This document shows, one piece after another, positions 55,487-64,000 of a DNA stretch of 64,000 nt. Positions within the stretch are counted from its first letter, which is position 1, and each line of letters opens with the position of its first letter. A model generated the notes under the pieces. The model did not search any database and was not told where the DNA came from. It saw nothing but the letters and a program-made list of their open reading frames with translations. This DNA is from Labrenzia sp. DG1229. Its GTDB lineage: Bacteria; Pseudomonadota; Alphaproteobacteria; Rhizobiales; Stappiaceae. Location of the stretch: positions 94,440 through 158,439 of the forward strand of contig NZ_KI928927.1 of NCBI RefSeq assembly GCF_000521215.1, written 5' to 3'. A program made the position numbers and the translations under genes.

Positions 55487-56764
55487 ATGACCAAACACAT
55501 GATCGAAGCCGGTAAACCGGCGACCAAGCTCAAATCGGAAGCGCTCGCGGTGCTTCTGGAACGCGGCCTCGTGCACCAGTGCACAGATGTGGAAGCGCTG
55601 GACCGAACGCTTTCCGAAGGACCGGTCACCGCATATGCCGGGTTCGATGCCACCGCCGCCAGTCTCCATGTCGGGCACCTGATGCCGCTGATGACCATGC
55701 GCTGGCTGCAAAAGCTAGGTCATCGTCCCATCGTCGTCCTCGGTGGCGGCACCAGTCAGATCGGCGATCCGAGCTTCAGGAATGATGCAAGGCCGCTTCT
55801 GGAAGAACGGCAGATATCCGCCAATATCGCTACCATTCGCCGGTCAGTCGAAAGGCTTGTCGACATGAACGGTCCCGATGGTGCCCTGCTTGTCGACAAC
55901 GCGGAGTGGCTCAACGAGTTCCGCTTCCTGGAATTTCTCCGCGACTATGGTTCCCAGTTCACTGTCAACCGCATGATGACGTTCGACAGCGTCAAGTCGC
56001 GCCTCGATGCGCAGATGCCGCTGACCGTGCTGGAATTCTGTTACATGATGCTGCAGGCGGTGGACTTCCTGGAATTGGCGAAGCGCCACGACTGCGTGTT
56101 GCAGGTCGGGGGATCCGATCAGTGGGGCAACATCGTCAACGGTGTCGAACTCGGCCGACGTGACGGCCGCAAGCTGCACGGCCTCACGGTTCCTCTGCTG
56201 ACGACTGCAAGCGGGGCCAAGATGGGCAAGACAGCCGCCGGTGCTGTCTGGTTGCATCCCGAACATCTGTCACCGTTCGGCTTCTGGCAGTTCTGGCGCA
56301 ATACGGCGGATGCCGATGTCGGCAAGTTCCTCCGCCTTTTCACGGAATTGCCGATCAAGGAAGTCGAAAGATTGTCCGAATTGCAGGGTGTGGAGCTGAA
56401 TGAAGCCAAGAAGATCCTTGCGACCCAGGTAACGACCATCGTTCACGGACCCGAGGAAGCGCGTGCGGCCTTGCAACAGGGAGATGCCTTGTTCTCAGGC
56501 GGCGATGACCTCCTCGAACCGACCCACAAGCTGCCGCTTGAACACCTTGCCGAAGGTCTGGGACTTCTCGAGCTCGTCGTCGCAATCGGATTTGCGGCAT
56601 CCAATGGCGAAGCCCGGCGTCTGGTGGAAGGTGGTGGTGTACGGCTCAACAACCGGATCATCGAGGACCCGCGCCGCCGGATCGGCACCGGTGACCTGAA
56701 AGCAAACGATCGGCTCGCCGTTTCGGTTGGAAGGCGCCGTAAGGCGTTGGTCGGGTTCGAGTGA
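55487..56764 (+). CDS. tyrS: Tyrosyl-tRNA synthetase
   Basis: 425 residues; class I synthetase charging tRNA-Tyr. Tyr pocket AYAGFDATAASLHVGHL includes the HVGH form of the HIGH motif; VGGSDQWGNIVNGVEL and GAKMGKTAAGAVWL (KMSKS equivalent) follow. The C-terminal S4-like domain begins near NGEARRLVEGGGVRLNNR. ATG 55487 has AGGAAG upstream; a second ATG is at 55499. It is the only structural gene after the attenuator, so transcription of the gene itself is probably controlled by Tyr-tRNA supply. Confidence 0.97.
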   Translation: MTKHMIEAGKPATKLKSEALAVLLERGLVHQCTDVEALDRTLSEGPVTAYAGFDATAASLHVGHLMPLMTMRWLQKLGHRPIVVLGGGTSQIGDPSFRNDARPLLEERQISANIATIRRSVERLVDMNGPDGALLVDNAEWLNEFRFLEFLRDYGSQFTVNRMMTFDSVKSRLDAQMPLTVLEFCYMMLQAVDFLELAKRHDCVLQVGGSDQWGNIVNGVELGRRDGRKLHGLTVPLLTTASGAKMGKTAAGAVWLHPEHLSPFGFWQFWRNTADADVGKFLRLFTELPIKEVERLSELQGVELNEAKKILATQVTTIVHGPEEARAALQQGDALFSGGDDLLEPTHKLPLEHLAEGLGLLELVVAIGFAASNGEARRLVEGGGVRLNNRIIEDPRRRIGTGDLKANDRLAVSVGRRRKALVGFE

Positions 56765-56774
56765 TGGTGTCGGC

Positions 56775-57335
56775 CTAAGCGGGTTCGTTGTCAGATACGA
56801 ACTCGCTGGGCTCGATCGATCCTTCGTAGCCGAAAACCTTCCCGATCAACGGGAAACTGACGTTGACGGAAAACCTGTAGCGGCCATCAACGACACGTTC
56901 GCGGCCGATAGCCTTCGGGGCAAGAAATGACGGGATTTTCACGGGTCCGAGAAAGACGAATTCCGGGGACAGGTCGAGGCCGGTCGGGCTCGCCGTCACA
57001 CGCATTTTGAACAAGAACGGCCCAAGGCGTTCAAGCATGCAGGGAAACGGTTCGCCTTTGCCAGCAATCATGTCCGTTTCAAATGGTTGGCCGTCAAATC
57101 GGCGCGTCCAGCGCTCACCGCCATCGAATTCGACAAAGGATGTTTCTATCTGGACATTTTCGCGCGCCATTGGCAGGGAAGCCAAACAACAAATGAGATT
57201 TGCTACCGGCGATCGACCGCGAGTGACATTTGCGGTACCGATCGCACGTCTTGCGAAGGTGTGCATGTCGCGAATTTGTATCGGAACTTGCTCGAAGCTC
57301 TGACCCAGAATTGTCTGGTACAAGATGCGAGGCAT
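56775..57335 (-). CDS. DUF4166 domain-containing protein
   Basis: 186 residues from ATG 57335, preceded by AGGA six bases away; ATG 57386 is a weaker alternative. TILGQSFEQVPIQIRDMH, GTANVTRGRSPVANLICCL, GGERWTRRFDGQPFET and GLDLSPEFVFLGPVKIPSFL match the DUF4166 layout, which elsewhere is also fused to saccharopine-dehydrogenase-like proteins. Probably a stand-alone beta-rich domain of unknown function. Convergent with tyrS (ten-base gap). Confidence 0.8.
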   Translation of the reverse strand: MPRILYQTILGQSFEQVPIQIRDMHTFARRAIGTANVTRGRSPVANLICCLASLPMARENVQIETSFVEFDGGERWTRRFDGQPFETDMIAGKGEPFPCMLERLGPFLFKMRVTASPTGLDLSPEFVFLGPVKIPSFLAPKAIGRERVVDGRYRFSVNVSFPLIGKVFGYEGSIEPSEFVSDNEPA

Positions 57336-57452
57336 CGCAATTCCTATGGTGTCCGGGGCGCCTTTTGAAGCTGAAAGACTGAACATTCAATTCAAAATTG
57401 TACAGTCGTGAACTTGCGTGATGATTAACGAAGTCCGTTTGATGGAAAGACG

Positions 57453-57478
57453 AAAAGCCGGGTACAAGACCCGGCTTT
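57453..57478 (-). terminator. Rho-independent terminator, minus strand
   Basis: AAAGCCGGGT (57454-57463) and ACCCGGCTTT (57469-57478) form a ten-base stem with a five-base loop. On the minus strand TTTTCG follows. It lies just after the tautomerase stop at 57492 and ends the GST-NTF2-tautomerase transcript. Confidence 0.8.
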
Positions 57479-57491
57479 CAAGAGAGAGTGT

Positions 57492-57707
57492 CTATTTTAA
57501 ACTCACCGGGTCTTTTGCGCGAAACTGCTCAACCGGCAGTCCGCCGATCCCCCAACTCTCCATCCCGACTTCATCGATCACCACGAACGTCGTCATCGGG
57601 TTCTTGTCGAGAACCTCGACGAGCAGATCGGTCGCGCCCTTTATGAGCCTGGCTTTCTGCTCCGATGTGACACCTTCGCGGGTCACCTGGATATTGACAT
57701 AGGGCAT
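57492..57707 (-). CDS. 4-oxalocrotonate tautomerase family enzyme
   Basis: 71 residues starting MPYVNIQVTREGVT. After Met removal Pro-1 is the catalytic base, the mark of the 4-OT fold. KARLIKGATDLLVEVLDKNP and TTFVVIDEVGMESWGIGG are conserved in the family. Small hexameric or trimeric enzymes; substrate not known here. ATG 57707 is chosen so Pro is second; longer frames would bury it. Third gene of a small minus-strand operon. Confidence 0.88.
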   Translation of the reverse strand: MPYVNIQVTREGVTSEQKARLIKGATDLLVEVLDKNPMTTFVVIDEVGMESWGIGGLPVEQFRAKDPVSLK

Positions 57708-57709
57708 GG

Positions 57710-58096
57710 CTATGCGGCTCCTTCGGCTTGTGCGTTCATCTGGAAGATCTTTGCCATGATCCGCCAACGCCGGCCTTCACGGACGAAAGTCAGGAAATCG
57801 ACATAGGCCTTGCCTGCCATGGTGCAGCGAACGCGGGCAAAGGCCGCGTTGTCACCTGCGAACTGGATCTCCTCGATGACATCGTTGCGAGCCTCTCCAC
57901 GCGAGGCGGGTGACACCCGGGCCGCGACCACGGGAACATACTCTTCCATGGTCCGGTGCAGCAGGGGAGACTCATCTGCAGTCGCATAAACCGCCTTGGG
58001 ATGAAACACCTTCTGCAGCAGATCCGTATCGCAGTGATAAAGCGCATCGAAATAGTCGGTGATCACACCGGTCAGTTCCTCGATCGGGCTGGTCAT
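57710..58096 (-). CDS. NTF2-like (SnoaL/DUF4440-type) protein
   Basis: 128 residues. The NTF2 cone fold is seen in ITDYFDALYHCDTDLLQKVF, HPKAVYATADE, EYVPVVAARVSPAS and a final strand FLTFVREGRRWRIMAKIF. Such proteins are ketosteroid isomerase-like enzymes or small-molecule binding domains. Overlaps the GST stop as ATGA and ends two bases before the tautomerase start, so the three genes are tightly coupled. Confidence 0.85.
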   Translation of the reverse strand: MTSPIEELTGVITDYFDALYHCDTDLLQKVFHPKAVYATADESPLLHRTMEEYVPVVAARVSPASRGEARNDVIEEIQFAGDNAAFARVRCTMAGKAYVDFLTFVREGRRWRIMAKIFQMNAQAEGAA

Positions 58097-58707
58097 GCGG
58101 CAAGCCCTTCTTCTTGCAGGGTTTTGCGAGTTGATGGCCGAGCGGCGATACGCGTGACATAGGCCTTCGTTTCCGGCCAGGTATCCAGGGAAACCCCGAT
58201 GAAGTTGGCCCAGTTCAATATGACGAATGCGTAGGCATCGGCGACGGAGAACGCGTTTCCGATCAAATAAGACTGTCCTTGCGCAAGCAGGTCATTGAAC
58301 TGACCGAGCTTGGCGTCCAGCCTTGACCGGTTTGCCGCTTGTTCTGTGTCCGCGAAGGTCTTGCCGGAAAAGTAGGGGCTGAAGGCCTTGTGCAATTCGG
58401 AAGACAGGAAACTCAGGAGTTCAAGCTGCCGAAAACGTTGCAATGGCTGGTCGTTGAAATCAGGTGCAAGCTCCGGAAACTGTTCGCCGATCCAGTGCAG
58501 GATCGCGACATTTTCCGTCAGGACCGCGCCGTCATCCAGCCTCAGGGCAGGTACGTAACCGCGCGGATTCGTCGTCAGGTAAGATACACCGGTTTCTGTC
58601 GTGCCCTGTTCGGTATCCACCTTCTCCAGCAGATAGGGGGCACCGGCTTCGTTCAGAAGGATATGCGCCGCCATGGAACAGGCGCCGGGTTTGTAAAACA
58701 ACTTCAT
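58093..58707 (-). CDS. Glutathione S-transferase, beta class (GstA-like)
   Basis: 204 residues. The N-terminus KLFYKPGACSMAAHILLNEAG matches bacterial beta-class GST with its Cys in GACS. NPRGYVPALRLDDGAVLTEN has the cis-Pro and the glutathione-binding Glu-Asn pattern. The C-terminal helical domain ends with SYLIGNAFSVADAYAFVIL. It is the first gene of the GST-NTF2-tautomerase operon, divergent from hxlR with putative operators between. Confidence 0.93.
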   Translation of the reverse strand: MKLFYKPGACSMAAHILLNEAGAPYLLEKVDTEQGTTETGVSYLTTNPRGYVPALRLDDGAVLTENVAILHWIGEQFPELAPDFNDQPLQRFRQLELLSFLSSELHKAFSPYFSGKTFADTEQAANRSRLDAKLGQFNDLLAQGQSYLIGNAFSVADAYAFVILNWANFIGVSLDTWPETKAYVTRIAARPSTRKTLQEEGLAA

Positions 58708-58772
58708 CGTTTCGCTCCATTACTGAATGTTGATGACGGGAAGGTGTTTGTTAAGGTCACTGTTGACAAGTA

Positions 58773-58806
58773 GGTAACTGATGGTAACTATGTTTTTCGA
58801 GTTACC
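58773..58806. promoter_or_regulatory. Candidate HxlR operator
   Basis: GGTAACT occurs at 58773-58779 and 58783-58789 as direct repeats ten bases apart, with the inverted copy AGTTACC at 58800-58806. The last two form a palindrome with an 10-base spacer. It lies between the divergent GST (58707) and HxlR (58843) starts. HxlR-family sites elsewhere use related GTTAC/GTAAC half sites. Confidence 0.6.
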
Positions 58807-58842
58807 CGGGAGAAACCTGATTTCTGCGGAGTTACAGGCAAT

Positions 58843-59217
58843 ATGACACTGAAAATGCGCAAGAACCGAAGCCCGCAGCCGCCGGAACCGTGTCTGCTGA
58901 CGGAATGCATGCAAGTGATTGCAGGTGCTTGGGCGCCCAATGTCATCTGGAGCCTGAGAGCCGGACCACGCCGTTTCAACGAGCTGAAGGCAGACATTCC
59001 GCCCGTATCATCAAAGGTTCTTTCCGCGCGGCTGTCCGAGCTTGAAGAGCGCGGTGTGCTTTTGCGTCATGTGCGCCCGACGTCGCCACCGTCGGTCGAA
59101 TACGAGTTGACCGGACTGGGGGAAGAATTGATCCCGGCTCTCGAAGCGATCGTCGAGGTCGGGCACAAACTGAAGCAACTGCGTGGTTATGAAGTTGCCT
59201 CTGAAGCTGCTGAATAG
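58843..59217 (+). CDS. HxlR family transcriptional regulator
   Basis: 124 residues. Winged helix with PPEPCLLTECMQVIAGAWAP containing the conserved Cys, NVIWSLRAGPRRFNELKADI, VSSKVLSARLSELEERGVLLR and VEYELTGLGEEL. The single conserved Cys in the N-terminal region suggests quinone, aldehyde or thiol-electrophile sensing, as for YodB and HypR. It probably controls the divergent GST operon and the hydrolase gene 29 bases downstream. Confidence 0.93.
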   Translation: MTLKMRKNRSPQPPEPCLLTECMQVIAGAWAPNVIWSLRAGPRRFNELKADIPPVSSKVLSARLSELEERGVLLRHVRPTSPPSVEYELTGLGEELIPALEAIVEVGHKLKQLRGYEVASEAAE

Positions 59218-59246
59218 TCTAGAAAAACTGCATTGAAAGACCATTC

Positions 59247-59960
59247 ATGGAGACAAAGACCTTTGTTCTCGTTCACGGCGTGTGGCACGGCGGCTGGTGC
59301 TGGTCGCGGGTTGCGAACCTGTTGAGGGCGCGGGGCCACCGCGTCACGGCACCAACCCAGACCGGCCTCGGAGAACGGTCGCATTTGCTGTCGCCGGACA
59401 TCACCATCCAGACCTTCGTTGACGATATCGTCCAGCATCTTCGCTTCGAGAACCTCAAAAATGTCGTTCTGGTCGGTCACAGCTTCGGCGGAATCCCGAT
59501 CACCGGCGTCGCGGATGTCGTTCCTGACCGGATTGCCAAGCTGATCTATCTCGATGCCATCATGTTGGACGCGGGTGAAACATGGCTTGGTCTGCTGCCG
59601 GAAGACATGGCCACAGACCGTACCGAATTGGCCAGGAAAACCAGCGGCGGTCTCACCCTGCCACCGGCACCGGCAGAGAGCTTCGGTGTTTCCCGCTCCG
59701 AAGACGTTTCATTTGTCGAGCCGCGTCTGACGCCTCATCCTTTTCGAACCTTTACCACCGCGCTCGATCTCAAGAACCCGGTGGGCAACAGCCTGCCAGC
59801 CGACTATATCCGCTGCACCGACCCGCTTTACCGGCCGGCCATCGTTGCCCTGGAACGCGCCAGAAAACTTGGATGGCCCATCGAGGAAATCGCAAGCGGG
59901 CACGACGCCATGGTAACTGAACCTTTGGCACTTGGGGATTTGTTGGAAGGGCTCGGCTGA
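59247..59960 (+). CDS. Alpha/beta hydrolase, plant methylesterase-like
   Basis: 237 residues. It begins FVLVHGVWHGGWCWSRVA with the oxyanion motif and carries VVLVGHSFGGIPI (nucleophile Ser) and ASGHDAMVTEP (His). Those motifs are typical of the salicylate-binding/methyl esterase and hydroxynitrile lyase group. The substrate is unknown. It lies 29 bases after hxlR on the same strand and is probably cotranscribed. Confidence 0.88.
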   Translation: METKTFVLVHGVWHGGWCWSRVANLLRARGHRVTAPTQTGLGERSHLLSPDITIQTFVDDIVQHLRFENLKNVVLVGHSFGGIPITGVADVVPDRIAKLIYLDAIMLDAGETWLGLLPEDMATDRTELARKTSGGLTLPPAPAESFGVSRSEDVSFVEPRLTPHPFRTFTTALDLKNPVGNSLPADYIRCTDPLYRPAIVALERARKLGWPIEEIASGHDAMVTEPLALGDLLEGLG

Positions 59961-59987
59961 GTCGGCGCAAAGGTTAAAAAAGAAAAA

Positions 59988-60010
59988 CCCGCCTCCTTGA
60001 GGGAGGCGGG
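59988..60010 (-). terminator. Rho-independent terminator of ccrM
   Basis: CCCGCCTCC (59988-59996) and GGGAGGCGGG (60001-60010) form a GC stem with a TTGA loop. On the minus strand TTTTTCTTTTTT follows. It lies about 53 bases beyond the ccrM stop. Confidence 0.9.
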
Positions 60011-60062
60011 AGTTAAGTGCTATCGCGGGGAACGCGAAGTTCGCTTCTGCTTGTCAGCCTGC

Positions 60063-61211
<1,149 letters not shown>

Positions 61212-61252
61212 TTACCTCACGCAATTTCGAGTGTCATGGTTACCGGGTTTGG

Positions 61253-61267
61253 TAAATCAGCGGTTAA
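61253..61267 (-). promoter_or_regulatory. Candidate CtrA half-site pair upstream of ccrM
   Basis: On the minus strand TTAA-N7-TTTA (complement of TAAA at 61253-61256 and TTAA at 61264-61267) matches the CtrA pattern TTAA-N7-TTAA except for one base. It is 51-65 bases before the ccrM start. A GAATC (GANTC) site is at 61292-61296. In related bacteria ccrM is controlled by CtrA, so a functional site is plausible. Confidence 0.4.
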
Positions 61268-61333
61268 GTCGGAAAAAGAAAAATTCCCTTTGAATCAAGG
61301 CTTTGTTTACAATCGTAAAAGCTGAATGAGAAG

Positions 61334-62020
61334 TTAATGACTTGTGCCGACCGAAAAGGCCAGAATTCTGCTGATTTCGTTGAAACTGCGACCGGAAGTT
61401 GTCTTCCAATCGTTAAGGGCAATCTGAATTTCCTTCAGATTTTTTTTCGACATGCGCTCATTCTCAATGACATTTTCACGGATCAGGGCGTTAACCACGT
61501 CTCCTGTCAGGATGAAACTTTCCTTTCCCATGAATCGCAGTGCGAGTTGGCCCGTTGTTCCGCCGAGACGGCTGCCACGCTTTTTCATGAGTTCCATCAG
61601 GCCAATCTGATCGGTCACCGGATAGTGTGAGAAAAAGCGTGCGGCACTCCCGTGTTCTATGGCCAGGTCCTTCAGGAACACCGCATTGTCCTGAACGGCC
61701 TTGATCTTGGCACCATTGCGTACGATCCGGGTATCCTTGAGCAGAGCCTCGAAGGCTTCATCGGGCAGAAAGGAAAGGCGGGCGACGTCAAATCCCTGGA
61801 AAGCCTCTTCGAACCCCGGCCATTTCTGCTCGATGACCTTCCAGCTGAACCCGGCCTGGAAGACGCATCTGGTAAACATGGCAAGCCAGCGATCGTCGCC
61901 GATTTTGTCGAGTTCGACCTCTGACTTTGCCAGATTGTGCTCGCCGAGAAGTGCTGCGAGCTTTTCCGCTCCGCCTTTCTTCTGTGCGGCGAGTGCCTCG
62001 ATCTCTTCAAAGGAACGCAT
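61334..62020 (-). CDS. DNA-3-methyladenine glycosylase I family protein
   Basis: 228 residues of the Tag/adenine glycosylase family: WLAMFTRCVFQAGFSWKVIE with the conserved QAG-SW block, FEEAFQGFDVARLSFL, EALLKDTRIVRNGAKIKAV and a Gly-rich segment. It is longer than E. coli Tag at the N-terminus and lacks the zinc-binding pattern near the ends that E. coli Tag has. ATG 62020 follows GGAG. Likely removes alkylated bases from DNA; substrate range uncertain. Confidence 0.75.
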   Translation of the reverse strand: MRSFEEIEALAAQKKGGAEKLAALLGEHNLAKSEVELDKIGDDRWLAMFTRCVFQAGFSWKVIEQKWPGFEEAFQGFDVARLSFLPDEAFEALLKDTRIVRNGAKIKAVQDNAVFLKDLAIEHGSAARFFSHYPVTDQIGLMELMKKRGSRLGGTTGQLALRFMGKESFILTGDVVNALIRENVIENERMSKKNLKEIQIALNDWKTTSGRSFNEISRILAFSVGTSH

Positions 62021-62159
62021 TTGCCATGTCTCCGTTAAGTCTTTCCCGCTTTTAGTGTCTACCGGATTCCTGCCTGAGTTCACACTCGCAGAAGCAGGCA
62101 CAGCAAGACAAGAAAGAATGAATGCTAGCGTCGGATCGGTCAGGCAGTTCTGCCGAGGC

Positions 62160-62966
62160 TTACCGCCCCCCTATATCCTTCGACCGCTCGAACCTGCGCA
62201 ACGCAAGGGAAAGCGTAATGGTCATCATCAGGTAGATCAGCGCGACGACATTGTAGGTCTCGAAGTAGCGGAAAGACCCGGCGGCGTAGACCTTGCCAAG
62301 CTGGGTGATGTCGGCGACGCCGAGAACGGAAACCAGCGAACTGTCCTTGATCATGGCAACAAAGTCGTTACCGAGCGGCGGCAGGATCGTCTTGAGCGCC
62401 TGGGGGAAGATGATCAGGCGAAACCGAAGCCACCTGTTCATGCCAAGCGCTTCCGCCGCCTCGATCTGGCCCTTGTCGACGGCCTGTATCCCGGCGCGGA
62501 AAACTTCTGCGATAAATGCGGAGTATCCGATCATCAGGGCGACGATGGCGCGCCAGAGCAGGGGAAAGTCGCGGGTACGCATCGTGCCGGTACCAAGTGG
62601 TTCCAGAACGGCATTGATGGCGGCAACTATCAGCGGCGTGCCAACAAAGGCGATATAGAGCAGCAGGACGATGATCGGCAGACCACGCACTACCTCGACG
62701 TAAAACCTTGCACTTTGGCGCAGGACGATCGAGCCGGAGAGAGAAGCAAGTGCCAGCAGCAGACCGATGACCGACGCCAGGAAAAACGCGACGAGCGTCA
62801 CGAAAATGGTTAGTCCGACGCCTCGGGAAACCGTCGTCATGACTTGCGTATAAATTTCGTCGGTTCCGATCTGAAACAGGAGAAAAACCGCAATAGCGCT
62901 GGCGGCAACGAGCCAATAAGGAAAATCCTGTTGCGGGGATACCGTTGAAGTCTTTTTTCGGAACAT
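62160..62966 (-). CDS. Polar amino-acid ABC transporter permease
   Basis: 268 residues with about five membrane helices. GVGLTIFVTLVAFFLASVIG starts the HisM/GlnP permease domain; EVVRGLPIIVLLLYIAF, FIAEVFRAGIQAVDKGQIEAAEALGM (EAA loop, quoted in parts) and PPLGNDFVAMIKDSSLVSVL are characteristic. Works with the binding protein just upstream; the partner ATPase is not in the window. A hairpin in the gap may lower its expression relative to the binding protein. Confidence 0.92.
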   Translation of the reverse strand: MFRKKTSTVSPQQDFPYWLVAASAIAVFLLFQIGTDEIYTQVMTTVSRGVGLTIFVTLVAFFLASVIGLLLALASLSGSIVLRQSARFYVEVVRGLPIIVLLLYIAFVGTPLIVAAINAVLEPLGTGTMRTRDFPLLWRAIVALMIGYSAFIAEVFRAGIQAVDKGQIEAAEALGMNRWLRFRLIIFPQALKTILPPLGNDFVAMIKDSSLVSVLGVADITQLGKVYAAGSFRYFETYNVVALIYLMMTITLSLALRRFERSKDIGGR

Positions 62967-63039
62967 GTCGGTGTCTTGTGTCGGTCGCTGGGTCGGGACG
63001 CCCCGCAGTCAGGTAAGGATACGTAACTTCGAAAAGAAA

Positions 63040-63075
63040 GTGGCCGGTGCCGGGCGCTGTCCCGATACCGGCCAC
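63040..63075 (-). terminator. Stem-loop between binding-protein and permease genes
   Basis: GTGGCCGGT (63040-63048) and ACCGGCCAC (63067-63075) form a nine-base stem with an inner CGGG/CCCG stem. On the minus strand TTTCTTTTC follows. A partial terminator here would explain the higher need for binding protein than for permease. Confidence 0.7.
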
Positions 63076-63116
63076 GTGGCAGCTTGTCCATCCGTCGGGA
63101 GACGGTTCGGAACCTG

Positions 63117-63917
63117 TTACTGGGCGGCCTTGTAGTCGAAAAACCATTTCTTGTTCAGCGCATCCAGCGTGCCGTCTTCCCGCATGCTGGCAATCGCTGC
63201 ATTGAACGGTGCGATCAGTTCGGAACCCTTGGGGAAGATGAAACCGAAATCCTCCGTACCCATCGGATCGCCGATCAGTTTGAACGTGTCCGGGTTGGCA
63301 TTGACGTAGCCCTGGCCACCGGTGCTGTCGGTCAGAACCAGATCAACATCACCTATCTTGAGCGCCTGCACGGCAGCTCCGAATGTTTCGAAGAGTTTGA
63401 TGCGTTGATTGTTTTCATCGCCGTCGAGAACTTCGTAGACTGTAACGTAGAACGGGGTCGTACCCGGTTGCGCGCCGGCCAGGAAATCGTCATTGGCCCC
63501 AAAGCCCTCGGGATCTGTGAAACGGTCCTCGTCGGCGCGTACCAGCATGAACATTTCCGAACGCATGTAGGGGTCGGAAAAGGCAACTTTTTCGGCCCGG
63601 TCTTCGCGGATGGTGATGCCGTTCATGGCCAGATCGTATTCACCGGCCGACACCGCAGGGATCATGGCATCCCAGCTGACATTCTCGAATTCGACGTTCA
63701 TGTTCAGCCGCTTGGCGATCTCTGCGATCGCCTCGTATTCCCAGCCGCCGGCCTGACCTGTCTTTGGATCGACGAACTGAAGCGGCGGATAGGTGTTCTC
63801 CGAAGCAATGACGACCTCCCGGCCACCAAGATCGGGGAGTTCGGCTGCAACCGCTGCAAAACCGGTCCCAATCAATGAGGATACAGCAACCGCAAGGTTC
63901 AAAAGGATACGTTTCAT
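63117..63917 (-). CDS. Polar amino-acid ABC transporter substrate-binding protein
   Basis: 266 residues: signal peptide ([20 protein letters not shown] to VAAEL) then the SBP family 3 fold. [20 protein letters not shown] is the ligand-binding N-terminal segment, [21 protein letters not shown] the hinge-adjacent motif (quoted in part), and [19 protein letters not shown]-like and [11 protein letters not shown] segments follow. Periplasmic receptor for a polar amino acid or related compound; the exact ligand is not deducible. First gene of its operon. Confidence 0.93.
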   Translation of the reverse strand: MKRILLNLAVAVSSLIGTGFAAVAAELPDLGGREVVIASENTYPPLQFVDPKTGQAGGWEYEAIAEIAKRLNMNVEFENVSWDAMIPAVSAGEYDLAMNGITIREDRAEKVAFSDPYMRSEMFMLVRADEDRFTDPEGFGANDDFLAGAQPGTTPFYVTVYEVLDGDENNQRIKLFETFGAAVQALKIGDVDLVLTDSTGGQGYVNANPDTFKLIGDPMGTEDFGFIFPKGSELIAPFNAAIASMREDGTLDALNKKWFFDYKAAQ

Positions 63918-64000
63918 GGGAAGCTCCTAGTCAGAATTTGCAAGGATAGTATCGGCATTAGGTGTATCGGAAAAGGCTGTTCCTGCGCGCGCTTGGTTCC

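Overview
The window reads as ordinary chromosomal DNA of an alphaproteobacterium of the order Hyphomicrobiales (Rhizobiales). The signs are a Rhizobiales-type porin (Porin_2 family), a CcrM GANTC methyltransferase, the small DUF6101, DUF4170 and DUF2093 families, an IalB-family protein, and the typical cox/cta gene order. A Stappiaceae (Roseibium/Labrenzia-like) source is my inference from overall protein flavour, not something shown by a marker gene. No rRNA, tRNA, CRISPR array, transposase, integrase or phage gene was recognised.

Layout. 1-6.5 kb: end of an alpha/beta hydrolase, a HAD phosphatase, a porin, tadA diverging from an rluB-type pseudouridine synthase that overlaps rsmD, an exported metallo-beta-lactamase-fold protein and a small orphan gene. 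6.6-13.4 kb (minus strand): patatin, a large PAS-PAS-GGDEF-EAL protein, a haloacetate dehalogenase-like hydrolase and purD. 13.7-21.3 kb: ubiA, DUF6101, pmbA/tldE, then a lipid A/Kdo block (IMPase family, DUF4170, DUF374 acyltransferase, waaA, lpxK, DUF2093). 22.1-27.1 kb: tldD, HAD, a Kef-type K+/H+ antiporter and ialB. 27.6-34.2 kb: the aa3 cytochrome c oxidase operon coxB-ctaD-ctaB-coxF-ctaG-ctaE followed by DUF983 and SURF1. 34.2-46.4 kb: peroxiredoxin, DsbD-like domain protein, yqgE, thrC-M16 peptidase-GNAT, a 7TM-PAS-GGDEF-EAL gene, diacylglycerol kinase, and an ispH-thrB-rnhA operon. 46.6-53.2 kb: lipoprotein, tandem glycine riboswitch with gcvT-gcvH-osmC, a MarR-isochorismatase pair, and a von Willebrand A protein carrying five tandem modules. 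53.2-60 kb: small redox/detoxification genes under MarR and HxlR regulators, and tyrS. 60-64 kb: ccrM, a Tag-family glycosylase and a polar amino-acid ABC transporter.

The most interesting signal is the tyrS leader (55290-55487). A 21-codon ORF with Tyr codons at positions 10, 12 and 13 starts about where a promoter would place the transcript start, so it may be leaderless. Mutually exclusive hairpins follow it, the last being a rho-independent terminator 40 bases before tyrS. This is the layout of ribosome-mediated transcription attenuation, here apparently applied to tyrosyl-tRNA synthetase.

Three conserved genes (DUF4170, the 40-43 kb GGDEF/EAL gene and the VWA repeat protein) are each broken by exactly one inserted base. 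This points to base-calling errors or very recent mutation rather than old pseudogenes. Several divergent regulator promoters carry clear palindromic operator candidates.
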